DNA from: Brachypterus glaber
Taxonomy: Eukaryota; Arthropoda; Insecta; Coleoptera; Kateretidae
NCBI GenBank assembly: GCA_958510825.1
Contig: OY294048.1
Location: forward strand, 18,865,589 to 18,929,588
Direction: 5' to 3'
DNA: 64,000 nucleotides
The position numbers and the translations under genes are program-made. Shown here in pieces: positions 44,844-55,701 of the stretch. Below the pieces are notes generated by a model. It saw only the letters and a list, made by a program, of their open reading frames with translations. It was not told the DNA's origin and searched no databases. Numbering within the stretch: position 1 is the stretch's first letter; the number at the start of each line of letters is the position of its first letter.

Positions 44844-45739
44844 CACAGGCCCACAAAAAAAATTTGTTTCTGAGTCTTGGATTCCAATATGATATTCCTA
44901 TGTATTTTTTCCCGCTAAAATAATCTATGCCATACCACTGTCACGCCCCTGTCCCCAAATTGCTAATTCTAAAACCCCAGAAACTCATAATCCCCTAACC
45001 TCATAATACCATACCCGCATAAACTCCAAACCATGTAACCTCATTAAGTAGAAAAATCTAGTTTGGGAAAACAGAAAAAATTCTTCAGTTTTTTTTTGTG
45101 GAACATAGTCATAGGTAAGTAACTCTATAATCTCAAAATCCCTCAACACCATAACCTCAAAATCCCTTCACTTCGTAACCCCATATACTATATCCCTTTA
45201 ATCCCGTTATCCTATTCTGTGGAGGTCCGGTTAAAAAAATAATGAAGTAGACCTTGATTCATGACTTCACTCACTGATTTTGAGAACCGGACTTCTCCAC
45301 AGTATAGGATGATGGGGTTAAGGTTATAATATATGGGGTTAGGAAGTGAAGGGGTTAGGAGGTGTGATGGGATTTTAGGGTTATACAGTTACTTATTCAT
45401 AAGTATATTCTACAAGAAAATTTCTCGTAATTTTTCTGTTTTCCCGAACCAGATTTTTCTACTTAATGAGGTTACGGGGTTTTGAGGTTATGGAGTAATG
45501 GTATTCCGCGGTGAGGGGATTATGGGTTTACGAAATTACGAATTTGGAGGAAGGGGGTGAAAGTGGTATGGATTAGATGATTTTAGCGGTTTCAGTAGTT
45601 TTTCGGGTGTGTTTTGAGGTTATGTCAAAATCCTGAAGTGTAGGGGTTAAACGGGTTACGGATTCAGTTTCAGAGGGAAAAAATACATAGGAATATCATA
45701 TTGGAATCCAAGACTGACAATTTTTTTTGTGGGCTTGTG
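44844..45739. mobile_element. 896-bp foldback, CACAGGCCCAC termini, TTA duplication
   Basis: Left CACAGGCCCACAAAAAAAAT and right (inverted) CACAAGCCCACAAAAAAAAT. The arms continue TTGGATTCCAATATGATATT / AATATCATATTGGAATCCAA and, deeper, AAATCTAGTTTGGGAAAACA-like sequence. TTA flanks both ends (44841-44843, 45740-45742). CACAGG ends and a TWA duplication are shared with 25017-25408, suggesting one PIF/Harbinger-like group. Confidence 0.82.
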
Positions 45740-45742
45740 TTA

Positions 45743-46338
45743 TCTGAGCGGTTAAAACTTGAATCAAGAAAAAGTGCTTGGTTAAAATAATTAAATTTCT
45801 TGTATTGAGTTTTTAAAAAACTTAAATGAAAGATAGCAAGTAGGTATTTATACCTGGTATTTAAAATACTAAAGGTAATATAATTATAATAATTTTTCAA
45901 GCGCGGAGGTGAAAAATGAGAAAGCTCTTTTACTGGTCAGTGTATTTTTTCTCTGTGAGTATATATCTCTAAATTTTTACACGAATATTTTCTGATACTG
46001 TAAAGATTATACAAATCAAATCTATAATGATTTTTAATGATATATAAGTAGATACCAAGATATTTCCCCAATATAATTTGGACATTGAAAATAAGGTCAC
46101 TAAGTGTGAGGATTACAGCCGTCACAGTATGGTCACTTCCTAATGTTAATCCTTTAACAATAGGGTTTTTAAACATGACTTTAAAATCCGGAAGGTGAAA
46201 CTAAATATTGGTAATATATTGGGTAATTACCGTATTAAAAAGCAATTTATTATTTTTAAATTGTTATTTTAAAATATCCATTATATTATTAAATAATTTT
46301 GAAGATAACATGAATTAACCTAAGAATAAATGCTTTAA
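45743..46338. other. No gene beyond the first 25 bases of RT remnant
   Basis: After the short resumption of RT-like sequence the stretch is A+T-rich. Two minus frames (45670-45900, 45937-46176) have no recognisable domain. Confidence 0.4.
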
Positions 46339-46485
46339 GGCACATCCAAAGGCTCGCATAACAAGCATTATACATAAGAATGCGATACTGTGATTGGCTT
46401 ACAAGATACAAGACGGTACATCAAGCAAATCACGACATCGCATTCTTATGTATTATGCTTGTTATGTGAGCCTGTGGACTTACCC
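46339..46485. mobile_element. TTAA-type MITE (T5)
   Basis: GGCACATCCAAAGGCTCGCA at the left and TGAGCCTGTGGACTTACCC at the right, with the inner GTGATTGGCTTACAAGATAC and AAATCACGACATCGCATTCT pair. TTAA is kept at the left only. Confidence 0.75.
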
Positions 46486-46512
46486 TTGGATGTCATACTT
46501 TAAATAACTCTG

Positions 46513-47309
46513 CACTCAGAAAATCTCATTGTAATTTTAATACTAAATTTTATTTGTAAATATATATTTGTTATTTATATCGCCACCATTAATATTTAAT
46601 ACTTTACTTGTGATAATAAATACTGCAATGTGCGTATTGTATACAGTATGTTGTCATACTAACATAGAGACCGTGCTGGTACATTTGGATCCCCACGCAA
46701 CATGTGTTTATTAATACTAGCATGTTATAGTAAAAATTACTGTAACATTTGGTAAAGAATATCACACTTATAGTATGGTATACTTTGAGTTGTTTTTAAG
46801 TTGTATCACTGATCTAGTTTAAAGTATGTTACAGTATTAAGAAAAATTAACAATCGGTAAATAATACCAAAATTTTGATTAGTAATAATATAAAGATTCC
46901 AACCACACACAATTACACACTGATAAAATAATCGATCCTTTTTTTTACTTTTCTCTGTATTCTTACTAATCAAAATTTTGGTATTATCTACCCATTGTTA
47001 TTTTACTAAATACTGTAACATACTTTAAACTATATTAATAACACAACAACTACAATTTAAACTATACCAAACTATAACTGTGATATAATTTACCAAATGT
47101 TACAGTATTAATAAACACATGTTGCGTGGGGATCCATATGTACCAGCACGGTCTCTATGTTAGTATGACAACATAATGTAAACAATACACACATTGCAGT
47201 ATTTAATATCACAAGTAAAGTATTAAATACCAATGGTGGCGATATAAATAAAAAATATGTATTAACAAATAAAATTCAGTATTAAAAATACAACGAAATT
47301 TTCTGAGTG
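46513..47309. mobile_element. 797-bp foldback, CACTCAGAAAAT termini (copy 2)
   Basis: Same ends and arms as 35393-36124, with blocks such as CCCCACGCAACATGTGTTTA conserved exactly. It keeps inner arm sequence around AATCAAAATTTTGG that is partly lost in copy 1. Confidence 0.87.
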
Positions 47310-47322
47310 TCAGACTTCCCCC

Positions 47323-47458
47323 TATACTGCCCTACTACGCTAGAAAGCAGTAACTCCATTTGTAGCCAAGCGACGTTTTCACGTCAACTCTGATGATTTT
47401 GAAAACGCTGCTATGTGACAAATGGAGTTACTGCTTTCTAGCGTAGTAGGGCAGTATA
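47323..47458. mobile_element. 136-bp MITE, TATACTGCCCTACTACGC termini
   Basis: TATACTGCCCTACTACGCTA and the exact inverted right end; the arms continue GAAAGCAGTAACTCCATTTG for about 42 bp. It lies only 13 bp from the end of the preceding foldback. Confidence 0.85.
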
Positions 47459-48173
47459 AATAAGTAAGGCTAGCAGCCAATACTTCCCTCCTAAAAAAAA
47501 ATTGGGTGACGTGACGTTATATTATAAGAAGATTACCAGGATAAATGGAAGGTTTTCAAAACTGAGAATGGACATTCGCGCACCCAGGACTTTTCTTGGA
47601 AGGCTGAAGCAATTCAAAAATAAAAAATAGTAATTATATATCAAGGTAGAGAAGGTATTAAATCCCGAGCTGCGTAGCAGCAAGGGATTTAAGAGTGCGA
47701 GGTTTATATATTACTACTAACACTATTTAACTAGTTTTATTTATTCAAATAATAAAATAATATATTAAAAGAAATTATATTTCTTGAAATTTTCATAAAA
47801 ATCAACTAGCCTTGATCAATGACATTTGCTCAAATAAATACTTTGAACTGACTTTTAAAAATTTAGTTCTTTTTTAATCTTTTTCATAATATTTAGCTAA
47901 TTATTGATTGTATTAATTGGTAATAATTATTATTAATTATATTTAATAAATAAAGTTGTTTAAATATATTTTCTTGGGTTTAATTAGTAAAAAGTGCACA
48001 AAGAACTGAAACATCTAACGTGACAGAAATCAATTGTTTATAAAATTTACTCCCACTAGGAGAGAAAAAATTATTATTGCTATAGGTGAAGAAAATTGAT
48101 TTCACAGTCTGAAAACGTGATAAATAATGTTATGTTCTAAAGCTAGTAGTGAAAAAAATATATTTACATATAC
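47459..48173. other. A+T-rich intergenic DNA, nothing firm
   Basis: No gene seen. Confidence 0.45.
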
Positions 48174-48412
48174 CGGGTGTTTTTTTTTAACCTGAAACTT
48201 TCAAATATCTCGAATACTATGAATTTTAGAAAAAAAGTTGTCGGACAGAAGTTGTTTATTTTAATGGGCGAAACAAAATGGCTATTTATTTTTTACGAAT
48301 ATTTAAGTTTTTAAGGTCATTTTAAGGTCAAATTTGTTTTTTTAAATGAAAACATAAAAGGTCAAAAATGATCAAAATTTGCCTTACGTAATACTTGAAC
48401 GTTCCCTAAAAC
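48174..48412. mobile_element. Chimeric relic: ACCGGGTGT foldback end joined to GGGAACGTTC MITE end (G7)
   Basis: The left part begins TACCGGGTGTTTTTTTTTAA, a terminus like that at 52984. The right part is AATGATCAAAATTTGCCTTA followed by ACGTAATACTTGAACGTTCC, the right end of the Harbinger-type MITE. Both partner ends are missing. Confidence 0.5.
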
Positions 48413-48619
48413 AAAAATATCATTAAAAAAACATTTTTTTCTTTTCTTGCAAAAAATAAAATAATGAAAAAAAAAACTGATACATTATTTTTAAGTTTTT
48501 TTTTCAAAAAAAGATATCTAAAAAAAATGTATAAATTAATTTTTTTTTTTTTTTGAAAAATTATATTTTTTTGCAAAAAAAAAATAAAAAAGTAGTTAAA
48601 AAAATGTTTTAAAGCTTTT
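48413..48619. other. Low-complexity A/T body, probably family A
   Basis: Poly-A/T-rich sequence resembling the inner body of the Helentron-like repeat whose 3' end follows. Confidence 0.4.
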
Positions 48620-49427
48620 GTTTTTAATTTAGGAAAATGCAATATACCATTTACTGTGAATAATATACAGAGCGGTCCAAAAGTCACCTCCCCCCCCCTC
48701 TTAACTTTTGAACCAGTTGAGATATCGACTTAAAATTTGGAACTTTTAAATAAGACACCTTAAACTATCTTTTAGCATATATTTAATACTTTCAGCTCTT
48801 AAAATGTGGGCAGGGGGGCATGGGGGTACATTTGTTTAAATGGAAAGGGGGGTCGTGTAATACATCATTTTAAAGCTTATAAAATTCTCCATTTAAGTCC
48901 ATATTTTTAAATTAAAAAAAAAAATTGGGTTTAAAATGGGGTTGAAAATGGGTATGTTAAAATTCCTCTAAAAAAAAACAAATAATTTTTTAAAAATGCC
49001 TAATTTCATCATAAAAAATGTTAATTATACTTTTAAACTAATTTTAGTTGACATAAATAAAAATTTATAAAAAAAAACTTAAAAAATCGAATGTTTTAGC
49101 ACAAAAAATTGAAAAAGTCCAAACCTTAAAAAACATTTTTTAAAAATTTAAAAATGTTAGTTTAAATAGAGAATTTTATAAGCTTTAAAATGATGTATCA
49201 CACGACCCCCCTTTCTATTTAAAAAAATGTCCCCCCATGTCCCACTGCCCACATTTTAAGAGCTGAAAATATGAAATATATGCTAAAAGATAGTTTAAGT
49301 TATCTTATTTAAGAGTTCTAAATTTGAAGTCGATATCTCGTTCAAAAGTTAAAAGGGGGAAGGGTGACTTTTGGACCGCACTGTATAGTGGAATGAGTAG
49401 CATTACATATCTTCACGGCTTGTTATT
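48620..49427 (+). mobile_element. Helentron-like repeat (A6), 3' end interrupted by a mariner-type MITE
   Basis: GGAAAATGCAATATACCATT and ACTGTGAATAATATA (to 48667) continue after the MITE as TATAGTGGAATGAGTAGCAT and TACATATCTTCACGGCTTG. Removing the MITE and one TA restores the family's 3' hairpin region. Confidence 0.75.
48668..49383. mobile_element. 716-bp mariner-type foldback MITE, TA duplication
   Basis: Ends CAGAGCGGTCCAAAAGTCAC and (inverted) CAGTGCGGTCCAAAAGTCAC, flanked by TA at 48666-48667 and 49384-49385. Arms of about 250 bp pair along CATATATTTAATACTTTCAG / AATATGAAATATATGC and CTTATAAAATTCTCCATTTA. CAGT-like ends with TA are typical of Tc1/mariner. Confidence 0.88.
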
Positions 49428-49666
49428 GATTACAATAAGTTATACTTGATAACGGTTTCTGCGTGTAAAATAATTATAATATATATTTTTTTTAAATGCA
49501 CGAAATTTCCTTTTAGCAAAGGTATTTCACAAAAATATTTCGGAAACCTATCTGACCATTTGATCTAAGAATTATATCTTTGTAGGTAGAAATAAATAAA
49601 ATAATAAAATGGTTTACTAATTTATTTAAGATACGAATTCGTCATTAACTAAGAGGATTGTCTTTT
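49428..49666. other. No feature recognised
   Basis: A+T-rich spacer. The phrase GGTAGAAATAAATAAAAT recurs near 51640 with flanking similarity (ATCTAAGAATTATRTCTTTGT), an unclassified dispersed repeat. Confidence 0.4.
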
Positions 49667-49735
49667 TAGGGTTCCGTCACTCAAAAATGGAAAACGGAAC
49701 CTTCGATTATCGGTCCGTGTATCCGTCAGTAACAC
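49667..49735 (+). mobile_element. Mini-me-like core fragment
   Basis: AGGGTTCCGTCACTCAAAAA, AACGGAACC and then TCGGTCCGTGTATCCGTC. The GGTTCCGT / ACGGAACC inverted pair followed by a GTCY-like run is the common core of this repeat class in arthropods. Confidence 0.5.
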
Positions 49736-50293
49736 TCGAAAATCTCAGGAAATACACTACCTAGAAAATTGAAATATACCAGGTGAGTTTTATTTATGTC
49801 CAGTAGACACTGTCCACCCCTAAAACTAAGATTAATTTTCATTTGATAAAAACGAAACATTGTAAACCTATGTAATTTGACATTGGCTATAAAATGGCGC
49901 ATTTATTTTTTTTGTTACACCTCCGGTTTCGCCGGAAACGACCTCAACTTTTGACTTTTAAATGGAACATCCTGTATATTTTTCCATATTTTGATTCAAA
50001 ATTAAATTCTGAGTACAACCATGGTAAAAATCTTAAAGGAAAAAATATTCGTACAAAAATATAATAGGTGTTTTACGCAATGAACAATTTTTAGTAAACA
50101 GTTCTCTTAAAAATAAACTAATAAAAATTGGGTCATTCTGATAAAAAAGAATAAATACGTCCAGCTCACATATTTATATTTGTATAAATATGTGGTCTCG
50201 CTGTGCCTTTCTCGTAATTAAAAGGATCCTAGGAGGAGCATATTATTAACACTATTTTAAGAACACAAAAAAAAAATAAAAAAAAAATTGCTC
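49736..50293. other. No gene; possible TE ends
   Basis: ATACCAGGTGAGTTTTATTT near 49778 and GGAACATCCTGTATATTTTT near 49965 look like decayed transposon ends. No clear pairing. Confidence 0.35.
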
Positions 50294-50759
50294 TAGTCCA
50301 GTCAAATAATAAATGTAAGATGCAATAAATGTACACGGGCTGATATTTTAAAGGGTAGTAGTGGATGGTTACAGCACACTCCTGTTAGTTGTTCGCCGGG
50401 TGATTTGAGTAAGGGGTATCCGCTATCTTCAATTTTAGTGGTGAGTTGTAACCGTAACAAAGTACCTATGAAAATTTATAATATATGAAACTTATAAAGA
50501 ATTTCAAGAGCTACAAGTTTGATCATATTATCGTCCGATGAATAATGGAAAAAAACAATTTCAGCTCCAAAATGGCTATTTTTAAATTAACTAGATTGTT
50601 ATTAATATATTAAAAAAATGATCTAAAGAAAAATTGTTGGAAATTTCCTCCCTAACAACAGAAGTGTTTTGTTACTATCCACTACTACCCTTTAAAATAT
50701 CAGCCCGTGTACATTTATTGCAATTTTACATAGGAATTTCTCGTTATTTGACTGGACTA
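50294..50759. mobile_element. 466-bp foldback, TAGTCCAGTCAAATAA termini
   Basis: TAGTCCAGTCAAATAA and its inverted match at the right. The arms share GCAATAAATGTACACGGGCT and GATATTTTAAAGGGTAGTAG, exactly inverted. Confidence 0.82.
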
Positions 50760-50872
50760 TTTAGCCGTTACTCAGTTATTGGGTTGTGTACTGAAAGTTG
50801 GATCACCTTGTATATTTAATTTCTTAGTCCCCTTGGCCCTTAAATACAACTTTTAATTTGAAGTCAGAAAGA

Positions 50873-51495
50873 AATATCTCTTGTAAATTTCAGGACGTCG
50901 TATCTCAATTTTTTTCTATTTTGAGATATTGGACGCTTTATATTATCAATTTACATCTAAAAAATAAGTTTCACCTGTATTTTTTTTTAAATAACAAAAA
51001 TATAAGCAAAATAGTAACGTCGTATCTTAGATGATTATAAATTAATAACTTTTTAAACCTCGTCTCTCTTAATTCTAGTTAACTATATTTTGGAATGCAC
51101 TTTTTGCATTTGGCTACGCTTTTTTAACTTATGTGCATATTATAAAACTTTTTTAAGTTTAAATGTTTTAATAATTAATTATATTATTATAATAATTAAT
51201 CATATTTTGTTAAAATATTAATAAAATAATGTTTCAAAGCTCGTATCTTAAAAAAAATTATTTATTTTAAGCATCAAAATGTCGTATCTATAAACATTAG
51301 GTTTTTATTTGTATTTATTTATTTTATACACAGTAAAATGATTTAAGGTAAGTTAATCATTAAAAATGTATTAAGTTTATATTAAAAAAAGTACATGTTC
51401 AACCTATGAATAATGCGAGAAAGAGTTATTTCTCATTCCTGTAAAGTTGTCTTTTTTGAGATACGATGTTCTGAAATTTACAACACGATATGCGG
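50873..51495. mobile_element. About 620-bp foldback with GTCGTATCT motifs
   Basis: Left ATATCTCTTGTAAATTTCAG and right (inverted) ATATCGTGTTGTAAATTTCA, then CGTCGTATCTCAA / TTGAGATACGATG. The motif (A/G)TCGTATCT occurs at least four times inside. Confidence 0.65.
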
Positions 51496-51954
51496 ATCCT
51501 CCTTTATGTCCTGATTTAATTTTATTATAAAAAACAAAGTAAAAAAATACCCTTTTAAAACAAAAGAATTTTACAAAAATACTTCGGAAATGATTTAAAA
51601 AATATCTAACTATTTAATCTAAGAATTATGTCTATGTAGGTAGAAATAAATAAAATGTTTTAGAAATTATTCAAGATCAAAAATTGTTGCTGAAATTGTT
51701 TGTCTCCAATTTATAAATGAGGTGTCTTAAAATAACCCATCAGGGTCCTTTCAAATGGTTGCCGCTTTTCAATAGATAAAATAACTGCATCAATCTTTTT
51801 TCGTATATCAGATAAAGGAGTATAATTCCTATATTTGACAGTCTAGAAAACCATCGAGTCTTGCCAATTTGTTAGGATTTAATTCTAATGGGTTCTCGAT
51901 TAATATTGATTATAAGAAAAAGAAGACAGCATCCACGATAATGTGGCTCAGGTC
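51496..51954. other. No feature recognised
   Basis: A+T-rich spacer with the dispersed phrase also seen near 49560. Confidence 0.4.
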
Positions 51955-52022
51955 GGAGGGTAGCTACCCCCCTGTAACGCTATTCTCCTATACCATTAAC
52001 ATGGGCGTAACACTCCAAAATT
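51955..52022. mobile_element. Internal fragment of the GGGAACGTTC MITE (G8)
   Basis: CCCCCTGTAACGCTATTCTC and CTATACCATTAACATGGGCG then TAACACTCCAAAAT match the interior of 58752-58893. Both TIRs are lost. Confidence 0.7.
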
Positions 52023-52034
52023 ACTTTCTAATAA

Positions 52035-52600
52035 TTGTAAATTTTCAATTCTTTTAATTTTTTTAAATAAGATCTTTTTTTTTTGAAAAAAGAAAAAATA
52101 GAAAAAAAAATAAAATAGTTTTTTAATTTTTAAAAAAGTTTAACCCCCTATAACTTTTTGTTTTTGGGGGGATTACTTTCAAAATTGGTAGAATTGATCC
52201 TTATAATAAAAGTATTTTTCCTGAAATAGTTACGTTAATCGGAACTTTCTTTCACCTTTTTTCGATTTTTTTAAAAGTTTAACCCTTCATATCTTTTTTG
52301 TTTGTTACTTTCAAAATCAATATATTGTTTCTGAATATCCCTATTAATAGGGATCTTCCCCTCATAGAACTTGATTTTTCCTAAAAATTTTGAGTCGATC
52401 GGATAATTGGTTCTCGAGTTATAGTGTCCACCAAAAACGTGACATCAGATGGACAGACGAACGGACGGATGAACATTTTCAAAGTTTCATATTTTTTCAT
52501 GAAACACATTTGTATCCAAGAATTTTTTATCAAGGACGTTTTTTGGCGATTTTTGGGAAATTCGAAACTACCGTAATAATACTATTCTAGCGCAAGCGTT
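52035..52600 (-). mobile_element. Helentron-like repeat, copy A7, 3' end lost
   Basis: A/T body, then two AAAGTTTAACCC blocks, the GACATCAGATGGACAGACGA tract, TTTCATGAAACACATTTGTA and the terminal CGAAACTACCGTAATAATAC / TATTCTAGCGC hairpin side. The 3' hairpin is missing. Confidence 0.62.
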
Positions 52601-52983
52601 TGGAAAATACATATCCTTCAGAATCATAAATAATCATCTGTGGCCCTAAACTTGATAAGTAATAATGTAATTACAATTTTAGTTGCTATATTTTACAAGA
52701 TAATTTTAATTAAATTCTGAGGTTTAGAGAAAATGTGAAACCTTAATACTTCTAAAAATCTTCTCCTGCGTACTAAATATGATTTATTTAATTTTAAGGG
52801 GGTTCGAACACCCGTAAAACTGGTTTCTATGCCTACTATAAGCATAAATTATAAAAAAAAACATTCAAATTAAAATATGCATTTAAAAAAAAATATGATT
52901 GCGCTTAATCTGTTTCATATTAGCACAGGAAAAATTGAAAAAATACTGTTGAGCCCATGGGATTGTAAATAAAATAATACCTA
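52601..52983. other. No feature recognised
   Basis: Includes GGGGGTTCGAACACCC near 52798, which resembles a tRNA T-arm, but no acceptor, D or anticodon arms fit. Confidence 0.4.
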
Positions 52984-53766
52984 CCGGGTGTCCCAAATTT
53001 TACTTCCCGGCCAATATCTACGTCCGAAATGATCAAAATTTGCGTTACATAATACTTGAACGTTCCCATAGAAGCTTAATTAAAAAAAAAACATTAAAAG
53101 GGATTAAAAGTACTTTTAAATCCCACACCAAAACACACCCCTTATTAACACCCCCTTGGAACCACCCCAAACTTTTTTTCAAATAGCATCCGCATTTTTT
53201 TTTTTTTTCAGTTAATTTGAAAGCACTGTAAATTCTGAATTTAACCGTGTATTTACCTTAAAGGGAAGTAGCTTAAAATAAAAAAAAATTAAAACTTTTT
53301 TTTGGAAAAAATTAATTTTTTTTTTCAAATTTTTTTTTTCAAATTTTTTTATTATTTTCAAAAAAGAAGTTTTTTTCAATTTTTTTTGAAAAAAAAAATA
53401 GTTTTTCAATTTTTTTTTTCAAAAAAAAATTTTTTTTAATAAAAAAATTTGAAAATAAAATTTTCACTTTTTTCTATTTTTTATATTTTTTTATTTTAGG
53501 CTACTTCCCCTAGGGTAAATACATAGTATAATAAACCGTTAAATTTAGAATTTACAGTGCTTTCAAAATCATTAAAAAAACTATGCGGGTGCTATTTGAA
53601 AATAAAAGTTTGGGGTGGTTCCAAGGGAGTGAATTAATGAGGGGTGAGTTTTGGTACGGGATTTAAAAGTACTTTTGATCCCATTTAATATTTTTTTTTA
53701 ATTAAGTTTCTATCTTTTAAAATAACGGAGATATTGGCCGGGAAGTAAAAATTGGGACACCCGGTA
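52984..53766. mobile_element. 783-bp foldback, TACCGGGTGTCCCAA termini, with a nested MITE end
   Basis: TACCGGGTGTCCCAAATTTT and (inverted) TACCGGGTGTCCCAATTTTT. Arms pair through ACTTCCCGGCCAATATC, AAGTACTTTTAAATCCC and CCAAACTTTTTTTCAAATAG-like sequence. The centre (53190-53560) is long A/T homopolymer with an inverted GTAAATTCTGAATTTAAC. The left arm alone carries a 37-bp relic of the GGGAACGTTC MITE at 53030-53066. Confidence 0.8.
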
Positions 53767-54334
53767 TATGTGTTTCTTGTTTAATCAGTTTTAATTGCAA
53801 TGTCGCATTCTAACAAAAAGTTTATTGGCATATCAATCCGTGCAATATTATTAAACATTAAACAATTATTTCAATTAAATATCAACAATCAGAGTCGTAA
53901 CGATGGGCAGGGAAGATTCGAGGGGGGTGTCACATCCCCCACGAAACGACCGAGTCGGCAAAATTGTAAGTCAGTCAGCAAATTTAATTAGGGCGATGAG
54001 CGCTTTTTTTGGGGGGGGGATTAGCTTTTTTTAGTTATCAAAATTTTTGGAAGGAAATGCAAAATTGAAGTAGGCAAATTTTACCTTCAAATAAATTAAA
54101 AAATTACCCAAAAAAAAAAAAGAAATAAAAAGGTGAAAAAAATAATAATAGAAGAAACAAATATTAGCATTAATAGATGCAATTTTGGTTTTTAGTTTAG
54201 TTGGATTAAGAAAAGTTGCTTCAAGATCTTGTCAATCGATGTTTTAAAACTTTATGTTGTCAACTGAAATTTTTATTTTGGTTCAAGATGATTATCTTGT
54301 CAGTCGACTATTTTAAAATATTGTTGACAACTAA
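53767..54334. other. No feature recognised
   Basis: A+T-rich. A short patch GAGGGGGGTGTCACATCCCC near 53920 is G/C-rich but not classifiable. Confidence 0.4.
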
Positions 54335-54442
54335 GGGAACGTTCAAGTATTACGTGACCCAAATGTTGATCATTTTGGACCCCCACCCCCCCTGTAACGC
54401 TATTTTCCTATACCATTAACATGGGCGTAACACTCCAAATAT
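54335..54442. mobile_element. Left part of a GGGAACGTTC MITE (G5)
   Basis: Left TIR GGGAACGTTCAAGTATTACG followed by the family interior to AACACTCCAAAT; the right TIR is lost. Flank TAA at the left. Confidence 0.75.
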
Positions 54443-54880
54443 TTAAAAAACTACATACTATTTGGTTGGGACTAGTTTATAGTAAAAATAATAAAAATAA
54501 GAATTTTATTACATAATTTATATTTGTATAACTTTTAAATTTTGACCCAGCCTAAAAAAGTATTTTATTTAAAACAACTATTTTAAATAATCCATTAAAT
54601 AATTTGGTATTATGGCTGTAATTTGGCCCATATAATTATATGGGCCAAATTATTAGAAGAAAAACTATAAATTTAAAAGATTTAAGTGTTCAATTTTACG
54701 ATCTCCCAGAAAAACTAAAACAATTGGTTAGATATGTCCATTTTTTTACAAGAACCATAAAAAGCTAAATTTCAATACCTACATAATTATTTTTATGGAA
54801 ATTCTAATATCCTTCTAAAAATGCATATCCACAATATTAAAAAATAAAAAAAATACGATAAAATACTGGTCCTATGTTCA
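54443..54880. other. No feature recognised
   Basis: A+T-rich. A perfect local palindrome TTTGGCCCATATAATTATAT / GGGCCAAA sits near 54632. Confidence 0.4.
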
Positions 54881-55198
54881 TTAAAAAATCCATCTCGAAA
54901 ACTCTAAGCAACAAAATAGGCTCTTTTCTTGGGGGTCGACATTTTGTCCCTTTAAAATGTCCATTTCATTAAAGGCATTTAGCATTTTGCTACTATGCAA
55001 TTTTATTTGCAAAACTACTCTCTTTATTTTTGCCTGTCTAATTTTATCTTTAAACCATACAAGTACAAGTAATAAATAACTCGATTCTAGAAGAGTTTTA
55101 AATGCAATCGGCAAGTCAAATGCTTTCTCGGTATCAATAAAGACTATTATTTTTTTTACAAATTTAAATTTGTCCTCTGCCAAGCTTTCTTCTGACAC
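54881..55198 (-). pseudogene. Possible RT palm remnant (weak)
   Basis: The minus frame contains KKIIVFIDTEKAFD, which fits RT motif A (F-x-D-x-x-x-A-F-D). It is followed by KTLLES and LVWFKDKIRQAKIKRV, resembling the L..LES...LKWFK.Y(L/I)..R.Q.VKI part of non-LTR reverse transcriptases. The remaining residues do not fit, so the match is short and may be coincidental. Confidence 0.4.
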
Positions 55199-55362
55199 TT
55201 TTGCAAACTAATATTGGGGGAATAGAAATCGATAGATCGATAGAAATAGCTATACGTATCCCGAATGCCATCTGTATAATCCAATTTATTAAAATCAATT
55301 ATTTGATGGCCTCCACGTTAGCAGACGAGTTAAAAAAGAATAATAATAAAAAAATATAGAAG

Positions 55363-55450
55363 TAACTTTTAAATAAGACTACTTCAACTATCTTTTAGCA
55401 TATATTTAATACTTTAAGCTCTTAAAATAAGGGCAGGGGCATGGTCCTTT
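55363..55450. mobile_element. Fragment of the CAGWGCGGTCC mariner-type foldback
   Basis: AACTTTTAAATAAGACTACT, CTATCTTTTAGCATATATTT and GCTCTTAAAATAAGGGCAGG match the left arm of 48668-49383 in order. Confidence 0.7.
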
Positions 55451-55467
55451 GTCAATGTGTCATCTAA

Positions 55468-55701
55468 GGGAACGTTCAAGTATTACGTAACGAAAAATTT
55501 GCCTTTGGTTTTCTATCTCTATTTTTTTGTTTAACGGATTTATTGAACGCCGTGTGCAATACAATTTGCAACGAATCCGTATCTTAGGCCTAGATAATTG
55601 TTAAAAACTTGATCCAATGAACATTTTATAAGTTTATAATTTTTTAAGTGTTACGTAACATATTTACTGACTAGAGCGTTACGTAATACTTGAGCGTTCC
55701 C
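55468..55701. mobile_element. GGGAACGTTC-family element (G2) with different interior, TAA duplication
   Basis: GGGAACGTTCAAGTATTACG at the left, GCGTTACGTAATACTTGAGC then GTTCCC at the right, and TAA on both flanks. The 234-bp interior does not match the usual 100-bp core, so it is a separate subfamily using the same ends. Confidence 0.8.

Noticed and set aside
48406..48687. 93-codon minus frame
   Set aside because: Pure F/K/I low complexity from poly-A/T, running into a transposon end.
52795..52815. T-arm-like sequence GGGGGTTCGAACACCC
   Set aside because: The stem pairs poorly and no other tRNA arms are present at the right distance.
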